Below, piece by piece: positions 16,669 through 24,770 of a stretch of DNA of 64,000 nt. Every line of letters starts with the position of its first letter. Within the stretch, counting starts at the first letter, position 1. The position numbers and the translations under genes were made by a program. This DNA comes from Paenarthrobacter aurescens (GTDB lineage: Bacteria > Actinomycetota > Actinomycetes > Actinomycetales > Micrococcaceae), in NCBI RefSeq assembly GCF_025421775.1, contig NZ_JAOEFX010000006.1, positions 248,001 through 312,000 on the forward strand, in the 5' to 3' direction. The notes beneath the pieces were generated by a model. The model saw nothing but the letters and a program-made list of their open reading frames with translations. It was not told where the DNA came from and searched no databases.

Positions 16669-18083
16669 CCAGTGTCAGCCCGGGCAGGGCCGCCGATCTT
16701 GATCCCAGGATTGAGGAACTGGAGCGGCACATCCAAGCCCTGATGCAGGAACTCCACCAAGCGCGCTACGAACAGCGCCAGGAGGCGCTCACCGATGCCC
16801 TCACCGGGCTTGGCAACCGGCTGGCCTTTGTGGATGCGTTCATCGAGGCCCAAGCTGCTGCGGTCAAGGGTTCCCCTCCGCCTGCGCTCCTCCTCCTGAA
16901 CCTGGACGGGTTCAAAGCACTGAAGAACTCCGCCGGCCATGCCGCTGCGGACCAGGTTCTGGTAACCGTTGCGATGCGCATCCGGTCGGCCGTCCGGGAG
17001 GACGACGTCGTCACCCGCCTCGGCGGCGACGAGTTCGCCGTGCTGTTGCCCGCCACCCCGCAATCCCGGGCCGCCACCGTCGGCAACCGCATCCTGGCCG
17101 CCTTGGAACCGAACATCGACCTCGGGAACAACAGCGTCCGTTGCGGTGCCAGCATGGGCCTGAGGATCGCGGAGCCACACCATAGCGTCGAGGACCTGCT
17201 TCAGGAAGCCGATTTTGCTGTCGAGGAGTCCAAGAGCGAGGGCCGGAACAAGCTCAAGTTGTTCGATCCCGCCACCCTCCACGCCCGCCAGCTCCAGCGG
17301 CAAATTGTGGGTGAACTCCGTGAAGCCATCCGCTCGGATCAACTGGTCCTCTTCTACCAGCCGATCGTGGAGTTGGCCACGGGAAAGATTGAAGGCTGCG
17401 AGGCCTTGGTCCGGTGGAACCATCCCGTCCATGGCCTCATCATGCCGGACCAGTTCATTCCCGTTGCAGAGGCTACGGGCCTGATCGCCGAATTGGGCAG
17501 ATGGGTCCTGCGCACGGCCGTGCGGCAGTTGCGGGAGTGGCGGGACAACCCGGCCACGGCACAGCACGTCTTTTCCATGCGCATCAATGTCTCGGCCGAG
17601 GACCTCCAAAGCCTGGAGTTCGTGGATGACGTCAGCGAGGCCATGGCAGAGGAAAGCCTGGCCCCGGAATTGCTGGTTCTGGAGCTGACTGAGAGTGCCA
17701 TCATCCAGAACAACGAGCTCGACCGCTACACACTGGCAAGCCTGCACAGGCTGGGTGTGGGACTTGAGATCGACGATTTCGGTGCCGGCTACTCGTCCAT
17801 GGGCTACCTGCGGAAACTGCCCGTTGACCGGGTGAAAGTGGATCGCCAGTTCGTGAAGGACCTCGGGAAGGACCCATCCCAGCTCAGCTTCGTGGCCGCA
17901 ATCCAGGAAGTCATCCGCTCATGCGGGCTGGAAGGAGTCTGGGAAGGTATCGAGACCGCCGAGCAAGCAGACGCCCTTCGGAGCATCGGTTGCGCGAGCG
18001 GGCAAGGGTATTACTTTGGCCGGCCGTTGCCGCAGGCTGAGTTCACGGAGCAGCTGGGCAGGCAGCGGACCTGGCCGGCTTGA
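16665..18083 (+). CDS. GGDEF-EAL protein, probable c-di-GMP phosphodiesterase
   Basis: This 472-aa cytoplasmic protein begins with a short coiled-coil-like helix (residues 14-42), then a GGDEF domain and an EAL domain. GGDEF (120-124) and the RxxD site REDD (111-114) are present, but the first metal-binding Asp of the DxDxFK motif is Asn (NLDGFK, residue 79) and the GD of the next helix is AD. The cyclase half may therefore be inactive. The EAL half keeps EALVRW (246-251), INVS, LELTES, IDDFGAGYSS, KVDRQF, EGIET and GQGYYFGRP, the full catalytic set. It starts with GTG overlapping the orphan gene. Breaking down c-di-GMP made by the neighbouring cyclase is the likely role. Confidence 0.92.
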   Translation: MTSVSPGRAADLDPRIEELERHIQALMQELHQARYEQRQEALTDALTGLGNRLAFVDAFIEAQAAAVKGSPPPALLLLNLDGFKALKNSAGHAAADQVLVTVAMRIRSAVREDDVVTRLGGDEFAVLLPATPQSRAATVGNRILAALEPNIDLGNNSVRCGASMGLRIAEPHHSVEDLLQEADFAVEESKSEGRNKLKLFDPATLHARQLQRQIVGELREAIRSDQLVLFYQPIVELATGKIEGCEALVRWNHPVHGLIMPDQFIPVAEATGLIAELGRWVLRTAVRQLREWRDNPATAQHVFSMRINVSAEDLQSLEFVDDVSEAMAEESLAPELLVLELTESAIIQNNELDRYTLASLHRLGVGLEIDDFGAGYSSMGYLRKLPVDRVKVDRQFVKDLGKDPSQLSFVAAIQEVIRSCGLEGVWEGIETAEQADALRSIGCASGQGYYFGRPLPQAEFTEQLGRQRTWPA

Positions 18084-18100
18084 TCTCCCTGTGAGACAGC

Positions 18101-18146
18101 AAAAGGCCCCTGCAACCGTCCTTGCGGACGGGTGCAGGGGCCTTTT
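18101..18146. terminator. Bidirectional terminator between cyclase operon and purL
   Basis: Long hairpin: AAAAGGCCCCTGCA (18101-18114) pairs with TGCAGGGGCCTTTT (18133-18146), with an inner CGTCC/GGACG stem. A- and T-runs on both sides serve both convergent operons. Confidence 0.92.
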
Positions 18147-18158
18147 GGCTGGCCAGTC

Positions 18159-20468
18159 CTAGCCGAAGTACTTCGGCAGGGTGGCTTCGTGTGCTTCGCG
18201 GAGAGCGTCCAGGGAGAGCTCGTCCACGCCGTTGATCTCCAGCTTTCCACCAGCGGCGTCAACTACGCCGATCCGGAGGTGGGCGAAGCCGCGGGCGGTG
18301 CACATGTCCTTGAAGCGGACTTCCTCCGAGCGCGGCACGGACACGATGGCCCGGGCCTGGGTCTCGGAGAAGAGGGCCGTGAACAGGTCCACGCCGTCGC
18401 GCTCCATGAGTTCCTCAAGGGCGATCCGGGCGCCGACGCCGTAGCGCAGCGAGGACTCCACCAAAGCAGCCGCGAGGCCACCTTCGGAGAGGTCGTGTGC
18501 TGCGTCAACCATGCCGTCGCGGGAAGCGTTGATCAGGATTTCGCCCAAGGCACGCTCTGCTGCGAGGTCAACCTTCGGCGGCAAGCCACCAAGGTGTCCG
18601 CGGAGGTTGGACCACTCCGAACCATCCAACTCTGCTGCGGTGGTGCCCAGCAGGTAGATGGCCTGGCCGTCCTCGCGCCAGCCCGACGGCGTGCGGCGGG
18701 CGACGTCGTCGAGCTTGCCCAGAACTGCCACCACAGGGGAGGGGTGGATCGGCGTGGTGCCGGTCTGGTTGTAGAGCGAGACGTTGCCGCCGGTCACGGG
18801 GATGCCGAGTTCCATGCAGGCGTCGGAGAGGCCACGGATGGCTTCGGCCAGCTGCCACATGACATCCGGGTCCTCGGGGGAACCGAAGTTCAGGCAGTCG
18901 CTGACGGCCATCGGAACGGCGCCGGAGGTGGCCACATTGCGGTAGGCCTCAGCCAGCGCGAGCTGTGCACCCTGGTACGGCTCAAGGTAGGTGTAGCGGC
19001 CGTTGGCGTCAGTAGCCAAGGCAACGCCCAGGCCGGTTTCCTCGTCAACGCGGACCACGCCGGCGTCGTCCGGGAACGCCATGGCAGTGTTGCCGCCAAC
19101 GTAGCGGTCGTACTGCTTGGTGATCCAGGCCTTGCTGCACATGTTGGGCGATGCCACCAGTTCGGTGACGGCTGCGGCCAGCTCGGTGGGAGCCGACGGA
19201 CGGCCAGCGTCCTCAACGGAACCGGTGAAGGAGTTGGCCTGCACCGAGTCCTGCCACTCCGGGCGGGCAAACGGGCGGTCGTAGACCGGGCCGTCGTGCG
19301 CAACGGTGCGGGGATCGACGTCGACGATTACTTCGCCTTCCCAGGTGATGATGAGGCGACCGGTGTCGGTAACTTCACCCAACCAGGAGTACTCCACGGC
19401 CCACTTGTCCATCACAGCTTCAAATGCGGCGATGTTCTCCGGGGTGACCACGGCCATCATGCGTTCCTGCGACTCGGACATGAGGATCTCGCCCGGGGTC
19501 AGCGTGGGGTCGCGCAGGAGGACAGAGGTCAGCTCAACCTCCATGCCGCCGTCGCCGTTGGAGGCGAGCTCGGACGTGGCGCAGGAAATACCTGCAGCGC
19601 CGAGGTCCTGGATTCCTTCAACCAGCGAGCCCTTGAAGAGCTCCAGGCAGCATTCGATCAGGACCTTCTCAGCGAAGGGGTCGCCCACCTGGACGGCCGG
19701 ACGCTTGGAGGGCTTGGTGTCATCGAAGGACTCGGAAGCGAGCACCGAAGCACCGCCGATTCCGTCGCCACCCGTGCGGGCACCGAACAGGACAACCTTG
19801 TTGCCCTTGCCGGAGGCGTTGGCGAGGCGGATGTCCTCGTGGCGCATGACGCCCACAGCCAGTGCGTTCACCAGCGGGTTGCCCTGGTAGACGGAGTCGA
19901 AGACCATTTCGCCGCCGATGTTCGGCAGGCCAAGGCAGTTGCCGTAGCCGCCGATGCCGGCAACAGCACCGTGCATGACGCGGGCGGTGTCCGGGTGGTC
20001 GATTGCACCGAAGCGCAACGGGTCCATTACGGCAACCGGGCGGGCACCCATGGAGATGATGTCGCGGACAATGCCGCCGATGCCGGTAGCGGCACCCTGG
20101 TACGGCTCAACGAACGACGGCGAGTTGTGGGACTCGATCTTGAACGTCACGGCCCAGCCGTCGCCCAGGTTGGTGACGCCGGCGTTCTCGCCGATGCCCA
20201 CCAGCATGTCCTTCTTCATTTCCTCGGTGACCTTCTCGCCGAACTGGCGGAGGTGGTTCTTGGAGGACTTGTAGGAGCAGTGCTCGCTCCACATGACGGA
20301 GTACATGGCCAGCTCGGCGCCGGTGGGGCGGCGGCCCAGGACCTTGACGATCTCGTCGAACTCGTTCTGCTTCAAGCCCAGCTCGGCCCACGGGAGTTCC
20401 GTGTCCGGGGTCTTGGCGGCGTGCTCAACGGTATCGATGTTGAACTTCTTGGTGGTTTCCGTGGTCAC
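18159..20468 (-). CDS. purL: Phosphoribosylformylglycinamidine synthase subunit PurL
   Basis: This 769-aa ATP-dependent synthase converts FGAR plus ammonia to FGAM in purine biosynthesis. It is the small PurL type that needs separate PurQ and PurS. Recognisable motifs are [15 protein letters not shown] near residue 60, [35 protein letters not shown] and [10 protein letters not shown]...[11 protein letters not shown]. It starts with GTG overlapping the purQ stop (GTGA). The operon order purS-purQ-purL is canonical for Gram-positive bacteria. Confidence 0.98.
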   Translation of the reverse strand: MTTETTKKFNIDTVEHAAKTPDTELPWAELGLKQNEFDEIVKVLGRRPTGAELAMYSVMWSEHCSYKSSKNHLRQFGEKVTEEMKKDMLVGIGENAGVTNLGDGWAVTFKIESHNSPSFVEPYQGAATGIGGIVRDIISMGARPVAVMDPLRFGAIDHPDTARVMHGAVAGIGGYGNCLGLPNIGGEMVFDSVYQGNPLVNALAVGVMRHEDIRLANASGKGNKVVLFGARTGGDGIGGASVLASESFDDTKPSKRPAVQVGDPFAEKVLIECCLELFKGSLVEGIQDLGAAGISCATSELASNGDGGMEVELTSVLLRDPTLTPGEILMSESQERMMAVVTPENIAAFEAVMDKWAVEYSWLGEVTDTGRLIITWEGEVIVDVDPRTVAHDGPVYDRPFARPEWQDSVQANSFTGSVEDAGRPSAPTELAAAVTELVASPNMCSKAWITKQYDRYVGGNTAMAFPDDAGVVRVDEETGLGVALATDANGRYTYLEPYQGAQLALAEAYRNVATSGAVPMAVSDCLNFGSPEDPDVMWQLAEAIRGLSDACMELGIPVTGGNVSLYNQTGTTPIHPSPVVAVLGKLDDVARRTPSGWREDGQAIYLLGTTAAELDGSEWSNLRGHLGGLPPKVDLAAERALGEILINASRDGMVDAAHDLSEGGLAAALVESSLRYGVGARIALEELMERDGVDLFTALFSETQARAIVSVPRSEEVRFKDMCTARGFAHLRIGVVDAAGGKLEINGVDELSLDALREAHEATLPKYFG

Positions 20469-21235
20469 TTGTCGCCTCCCACAATCTTGGTCAAAACGGA
20501 GGTGAAGAAACCGAGTCCGTCGGTGTCGCGGGGCTCGCCATTCAGTGACTCAGGACCAAAGCCCGTCTCCACAGCGTGCTCCGGGTGCGGCATGAGGCCC
20601 ACCACGTTGCCTGCGGCGTTGGAGATGCCTGCGATGTCGCGGCGGGAGCCGTTCGGGTTGAAGCCCACGTAGCGGAACACCACGCGGCCCTCAGCCTCAA
20701 GGGCATCCAGGGTCTTCTCGTCAGCGATGTACTGGCCGTCTTGGTTCTTCAACGGCACAATGATTTCCTGGCCATCGGTGTAGTCCACGGTCCAGGCGGT
20801 GTTGGCGTTCTCCACGCGCAGCGTCTGGTCGCGGCAGATGAACTTCAGGTGGTCGTTCTTGATCATGGAACCGGGCAGCAGGTGCGACTCGGTCAGGATC
20901 TGGAAACCATTGCAAATACCCAGAACCGGGAGCTTTGCTTCGGAGTTGGCAGCGTCGATGATCTTGGACATCAACGGAGCGAAGCGGGAAATGGCACCCG
21001 CGCGGAGGTAGTCGCCGTAGGAGAAGCCGCCGGGGATGATGACTGCGTCAACATCGCCCAGTTCGCTGTCGGCGTGCCAGAGCGAAACGGCAGTGCCGCC
21101 TGCAAGCCGCACTGCACGGGCGGCGTCGCGGTCATCAAGGGTGCCGGGGAAGGTCACGACGCCGATCTTGGCGCCTGCCAAGCGGGGTTCCGCGGCGACG
21201 GCGACTGCCTCGCCAATCAGGGGGATCGACGTCAT
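20465..21235 (-). CDS. purQ: Phosphoribosylformylglycinamidine synthase, glutaminase subunit PurQ
   Basis: This 256-aa class-I glutamine amidotransferase supplies ammonia to PurL. The nucleophile Cys sits in [10 protein letters not shown], the partner His/Glu in MPHPEHAVE, and the oxyanion strand is [16 protein letters not shown]. The ATG at 21235 (MTSIPLIGE) follows the purS stop by one base. A short N-terminal extension precedes the conserved [13 protein letters not shown] strand. Confidence 0.97.
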   Translation of the reverse strand: MTSIPLIGEAVAVAAEPRLAGAKIGVVTFPGTLDDRDAARAVRLAGGTAVSLWHADSELGDVDAVIIPGGFSYGDYLRAGAISRFAPLMSKIIDAANSEAKLPVLGICNGFQILTESHLLPGSMIKNDHLKFICRDQTLRVENANTAWTVDYTDGQEIIVPLKNQDGQYIADEKTLDALEAEGRVVFRYVGFNPNGSRRDIAGISNAAGNVVGLMPHPEHAVETGFGPESLNGEPRDTDGLGFFTSVLTKIVGGDK

Positions 21236-21236
21236 A

Positions 21237-21488
21237 TCAGGCCTCGACGACCTCGACGTTGACAACATCCTCGATCACCGGGTTGGACAGGAGGGTCTCG
21301 GCAGCTTCGCGGGCCTGGGCCAGGATAGCGTCGGTCACCTCGCCGTCGACGGTGAGTTCAAAACGCTTGCCTTGGCGGACTGCGCTGAAGCTGTTGAAGC
21401 CGAGGCGGGGCAATGCACCCACGATGGCCTTCCCCTGGGGGTCCAGAATCTCGGGCTTGGGCATGACGTCAACGACGATCCGGGGCAT
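21237..21488 (-). CDS. purS: Phosphoribosylformylglycinamidine synthase subunit PurS
   Basis: This 83-aa protein bridges PurL and PurQ. It has the typical [22 protein letters not shown] start and the FELTVDG...[15 protein letters not shown] end. ATG 21488 has an AGGAGTTACCGG ribosome site; the longer open frame upstream is non-coding. It is the first gene of the pur operon. Confidence 0.96.
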   Translation of the reverse strand: MPRIVVDVMPKPEILDPQGKAIVGALPRLGFNSFSAVRQGKRFELTVDGEVTDAILAQAREAAETLLSNPVIEDVVNVEVVEA

Positions 21489-21829
21489 CCGGTAACTCCT
21501 GTGCGTGAGTTGGGTGAACCTTAAATAAGGCTGCCGCGGAGGTGCCGTCTCACGCCATTCAGCCGCATTCAAACAGCGTCTTGAACACAGGGTTAAACAC
21601 GGTGGTGAACTGCAATGTTTGAACGGCGTGGGGGGCGCTCCGCGAGCTTGCACACCCATTCTACCGGGAGTGGCGCCCATACCCTATTCAGCCGGATTGC
21701 GCGAGGACACCCCGCCGCGGCGGGGAAAAAAGAGCCAACTGAAGGCACGACGGCGGGGGCTGGTTGTGTCTGCTGGCGCGGCTTGCTCCGGCACTGGCAG
21801 GGGGTGTCCGGCGTCACTAGGATTGCGGC
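21489..21829. other. Non-coding gap upstream of purS
   Basis: These 341 bases hold the presumed purS promoter region (AT-richer ACCTTAAATAAGG near 21517-21529) and no convincing gene on either strand. A GC-rich CCCCGCCGCGGCGGGG palindrome lies near 21711-21726, followed by an A-run. It could act as a terminator for neither of the flanking genes in an obvious way. No riboswitch was recognised. Confidence 0.4.
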
Positions 21830-22015
21830 ATGGCTGAGAAACCGAAATCCCTGGTACTGGGCGTTGTGGCCGCGGCCGTTTTTGCGGGCTTGGGCCGCAT
21901 GGTCATCCAGAAAGTCATCGCCGACCGAGCGGCGCGGGACAACCGTGTGACCGCTCCGTTGGACGCTGAAACGCGGGCCAAAATCAGTGACGCATTGCGT
22001 ACTCCAAGTAAGTGA
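21830..22015 (+). CDS. Small single-span membrane protein, 61 aa
   Basis: The predicted product has one hydrophobic segment at residues 8-20 (LVLGVVAAAVFAGLG) followed by a basic, polar tail (VIQKVIADRAARDNR...). The ATG follows AGGATTGCGGC, a modest ribosome site. No family was recognised. Composition and codon pattern are compatible with a real actinobacterial small membrane protein. Confidence 0.55.
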   Translation: MAEKPKSLVLGVVAAAVFAGLGRMVIQKVIADRAARDNRVTAPLDAETRAKISDALRTPSK

Positions 22016-22176
22016 AGCCTCACCTTGGAACTGCCGTTTTTCGGCGGAATGGCGCGGATTAGGGCACATACAAATGCGTTATTCAATCGGGTCAACTGGC
22101 GTGATTTCGGCGTAGTTTGGAAAGTACACGCGGGGTTCAGCCCCAGTACTATTCAGGATCCACACCAGGAGGAACA

Positions 22177-22467
22177 ATGACCGAACACATTGCCGAAGTA
22201 TCCGCCTGTAGCGTTGGCAGCTGCGGATTCAACCATGATGGCTGCACCGCCTTTGGAATCACTATTGGTGGGACCGCGGACCACGCTTCCTGCGCAACTT
22301 TCATTGACACGAATGCCATGGGCGGCCTTCCCAAGGTCCTCGCCCACGTGGGAGCTTGCCAGCGGTCCGAGTGTGTCCACAACAACAACCTCATGTGCGA
22401 GGCGCACGACGTCAAAGTTGGCCCGGGCCGCGAGGCCGCTGACTGCCTGACGTACGAGCACGCCTGA
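22177..22467 (+). CDS. DUF1540 protein with two Cys clusters
   Basis: This 96-aa protein carries two DUF1540 units: CSVGSCGFNHDGCTAFGITI (about residues 11-30) and CQRSECVHNNNLMCEAHDV (about 65-83). Each has the C-x4-C-x-(F/H)-N-x4-C spacing that suggests metal binding. ATG 22177 has a perfect AGGAGG seven bases upstream. Function is unknown. It is monocistronic and convergent with the Mn-catalase gene across a shared terminator. Confidence 0.88.
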   Translation: MTEHIAEVSACSVGSCGFNHDGCTAFGITIGGTADHASCATFIDTNAMGGLPKVLAHVGACQRSECVHNNNLMCEAHDVKVGPGREAADCLTYEHA

Positions 22468-22478
22468 CGGACAACACC

Positions 22479-22518
22479 AAAGCGGGCCTGACCTCATTCG
22501 AGGACAGGCCCGCTTTTC
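22479..22518. terminator. Bidirectional terminator
   Basis: AGCGGGCCTG (22481-22490) pairs with CAGGCCCGCT (22505-22514), flanked by AAA and TTTT, between convergent genes. Confidence 0.88.
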
Positions 22519-22528
22519 TGTATGCGGG

Positions 22529-23512
22529 TTACTTCTTCCTGGCGGCCGTGGACTTGGCTGTGGTGGACTTCGCTTCCTTGGGGCTGTCGGCTTCCTTCAT
22601 TTCCTGTTCCGCCGTGGCCTGGATCAAAGCCATGAGTTCAGGGTCAAGACCCGGCGCAAACTCTTCCTTGCGTTCCGGCGAGACGGTCATAGGGAAACCG
22701 TCAGGCATCTGCTGGGTGCTGAGCTCTGTACCGTCGTTGGACGGTGAAGCTCCACGGTAGAGCTTGCCTGCTTCGCTGAGGTTGTCAGCGCTGAAGGTGT
22801 ACTGAATGCTCTGGAGTCCGAGGTCCAGAAGCTTCTTCACTTCGGGGAATTGCTCCGCGTTGGTCTTCGGAATGGGAAGTAGCTTGCCCCAGTTCACGCC
22901 CAGGCTCTCCAAGGCTTTGGCATAAGCATTCTCATGGGCTTGGTCGCGAACGATCAGGTACGCGATGGTGGAGCGCGCCGTCTTGTTTTCCGTCATCTCG
23001 TAGATCCGGCACTTCTGGAGCCGGCCCGTGGATTCCAGCATCAGGTTGTACAGCAAGTCCAGCACCAGGTTGCCACTGTTGTAGACGTAGGAGCCGCTCC
23101 ACGGGTTGCCCGCGGCGTCCACAGGCAGGGCGCCCTGGGCGCCTACCAGGTAATGGTGGATGTTGCTCGTGTCCAGCGCGATCTTCAGGGGAGTTGCGCC
23201 CCCTGCTCCCGGCTGGTCCACGGGATCGGACTTCTTGCCCTGGTAGCGAGGCGAGCCATCCAGCAGCTGGGAAATGGTGGTGCCGATGAGCTCCACGTGG
23301 CTGATCTCTTCTGTGCCGATGCCCTGAAGGAGGTCCTTGTAGGGTTTCGAGGCGGCGTCGCCCCGGAAGTTCATGCTTTGGAAGAGGTACTGCATCATGG
23401 TGCGCATCTCGCCGAACTGTCCGCCGAGACCTTCCTGGAGGGCATTGGCGGCTGCGGGATCTGGCTCGTCAGCGGCGATTTCATTGATGAGAAGCTGGGT
23501 GTGCAGGTACAT
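22529..23512 (-). CDS. Manganese catalase
   Basis: This 327-aa protein is a non-heme dimanganese catalase that disproportionates hydrogen peroxide. The four-helix ferritin-like core supplies the metal ligands: GGQFGEMRTMMQYL, GIGTEEISHVELIG, LLYNLMLESTGRLQ and RDQAHENAYAKAL contain the expected Glu and His residues. The C-terminus is a Lys/Ala/Ser-rich tail (KEAKSTTAKSTAARKK). ATG 23512 was chosen over the upstream GTG because GAGGAAACGT precedes it. A role in stationary-phase or oxidative stress is family knowledge. Confidence 0.95.
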   Translation of the reverse strand: MYLHTQLLINEIAADEPDPAAANALQEGLGGQFGEMRTMMQYLFQSMNFRGDAASKPYKDLLQGIGTEEISHVELIGTTISQLLDGSPRYQGKKSDPVDQPGAGGATPLKIALDTSNIHHYLVGAQGALPVDAAGNPWSGSYVYNSGNLVLDLLYNLMLESTGRLQKCRIYEMTENKTARSTIAYLIVRDQAHENAYAKALESLGVNWGKLLPIPKTNAEQFPEVKKLLDLGLQSIQYTFSADNLSEAGKLYRGASPSNDGTELSTQQMPDGFPMTVSPERKEEFAPGLDPELMALIQATAEQEMKEADSPKEAKSTTAKSTAARKK

Positions 23513-23642
23513 ACGTTTCCTCACGTTGTCTCATGCTATTCGTGGGATGGAAACCCTCTGCTGGCCATCCCGGACCCACTTACCATAAGCATGCTTACTA
23601 TTCGGAGGCAATGAAATCGGTCGATGGGATTATGGATTGGAT

Positions 23643-24590
23643 TCAGCCGGCAACCTGGTTGGTCAGCGGCTTTCCCTCCTTGAGCGCCTTGATGTTGGCC
23701 AAGACAAGCCTGGCTGAGCCTTTAGGGCGGTTTCCTGCCACGTGCGGCGTGATGATCAGGTTCGGCGCCTGCCAGAGCTTCGATTCAACCGGCAGGGGCT
23801 CAACTTTAGTGACGTCCAAGGCGGCAGTGCGCAGGCGGCCTTCAGCCAGCGCGGCGAGCAGTGCGTCTTCATCAACGGTGGCGCCACGGCCCACGTTAAC
23901 GAAGACTGCCGACGATGGCAGTGCGCGGAGTATGCCTTCATTGAGGGCGTCAGTGGTTTCCGGGGTGGCGGGAAGGATGGAAATCAGGACGTCGGTGGTG
24001 CGCAAAACTTCCGGGAATTCGTCGTCTGTCACAACGGGGAAGCCGTAGCGCTCTCCCTTGGAGCTTGCCACTCCTGTGACCTTCGCACCCAAAGCGGCCA
24101 GCAGGGGAGCCAGCCGCCCTGCGATGGAGCCGAAGCCCCAAATGGTGACGTTGGCGCCGTCGAGCGTGTAGAGCTGTTCGGTCGCCGGGTTGGACTGTGC
24201 CTCGTTGTAGGGCTTGTTCCACGTGGCTGCCTTTTGGGATTCCAGCAGGACATCCAGTCGGCGCACCGCCGCCAGCACCAGCGCCAGGGCGTGTTCGGCG
24301 ACGGGACCGTCATGAAGTGAGCGGCCGGAGGTGATGGCCACGCTGTCCGCAAAGCCTGCCGAGAGCACGGAGTCCGGGCCGGCGGCGAGTGTTTGAACAA
24401 GCTTGAGATGGGGCATTGAGCCGGAGGCGTCTGTCAGGTTCTCCGCCGTATTGCGCCATACGACCAGGACTTCCGCGTCGCGGTGCTCGCTGGGGATGGG
24501 CTTGTCCACGGCGTAAACCACCGCGTCATCCCCTGAAGCGGCGAGATCGGCGAGGTCCAGCTCGATGGTGTCCGGGACAAGGATTTTCAC
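23643..24590 (-). CDS. D-2-hydroxyacid dehydrogenase (NAD-dependent)
   Basis: This 315-aa oxidoreductase shows the family layout: substrate domain, then the nucleotide fold WGFGSIAGRLAPLLAALGAKVTGV, then ILPATPETTDALN, VNVGRGATVDEDAL and the catalytic His in TPHVAGNRPKG. The usual active-site Arg and Glu lie in between. It resembles the phosphoglycerate-dehydrogenase-like group of unknown substrate rather than SerA. A GTG at 24590 is preferred as start because GGAG lies five bases upstream; an in-frame TTG at 24608 is the alternative. Confidence 0.88.
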   Translation of the reverse strand: MKILVPDTIELDLADLAASGDDAVVYAVDKPIPSEHRDAEVLVVWRNTAENLTDASGSMPHLKLVQTLAAGPDSVLSAGFADSVAITSGRSLHDGPVAEHALALVLAAVRRLDVLLESQKAATWNKPYNEAQSNPATEQLYTLDGANVTIWGFGSIAGRLAPLLAALGAKVTGVASSKGERYGFPVVTDDEFPEVLRTTDVLISILPATPETTDALNEGILRALPSSAVFVNVGRGATVDEDALLAALAEGRLRTAALDVTKVEPLPVESKLWQAPNLIITPHVAGNRPKGSARLVLANIKALKEGKPLTNQVAG

Positions 24591-24770
24591 GGCAGCTCCA
24601 GTGCTCAAAACGGGCGGGCGGTTCGCTTCGAGGCTACAGCTTTTACCCCCTGGTGAAGCTCCCCGGACTTCATCCCTGGCAATGTGACGACGAACACCCT
24701 ATGGTTGTAGGACGTTCGACGTAGCACGTAACACGAACGCCCATCGTGACGATTCGAAAGGACCTTGGAT

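Noticed and set aside
18132..20672. 846-aa open frame opposite purL/purQ
   Set aside because: It is the antisense shadow of conserved purL/purQ; composition is Gly/Val/Ala/His-biased with no domain.
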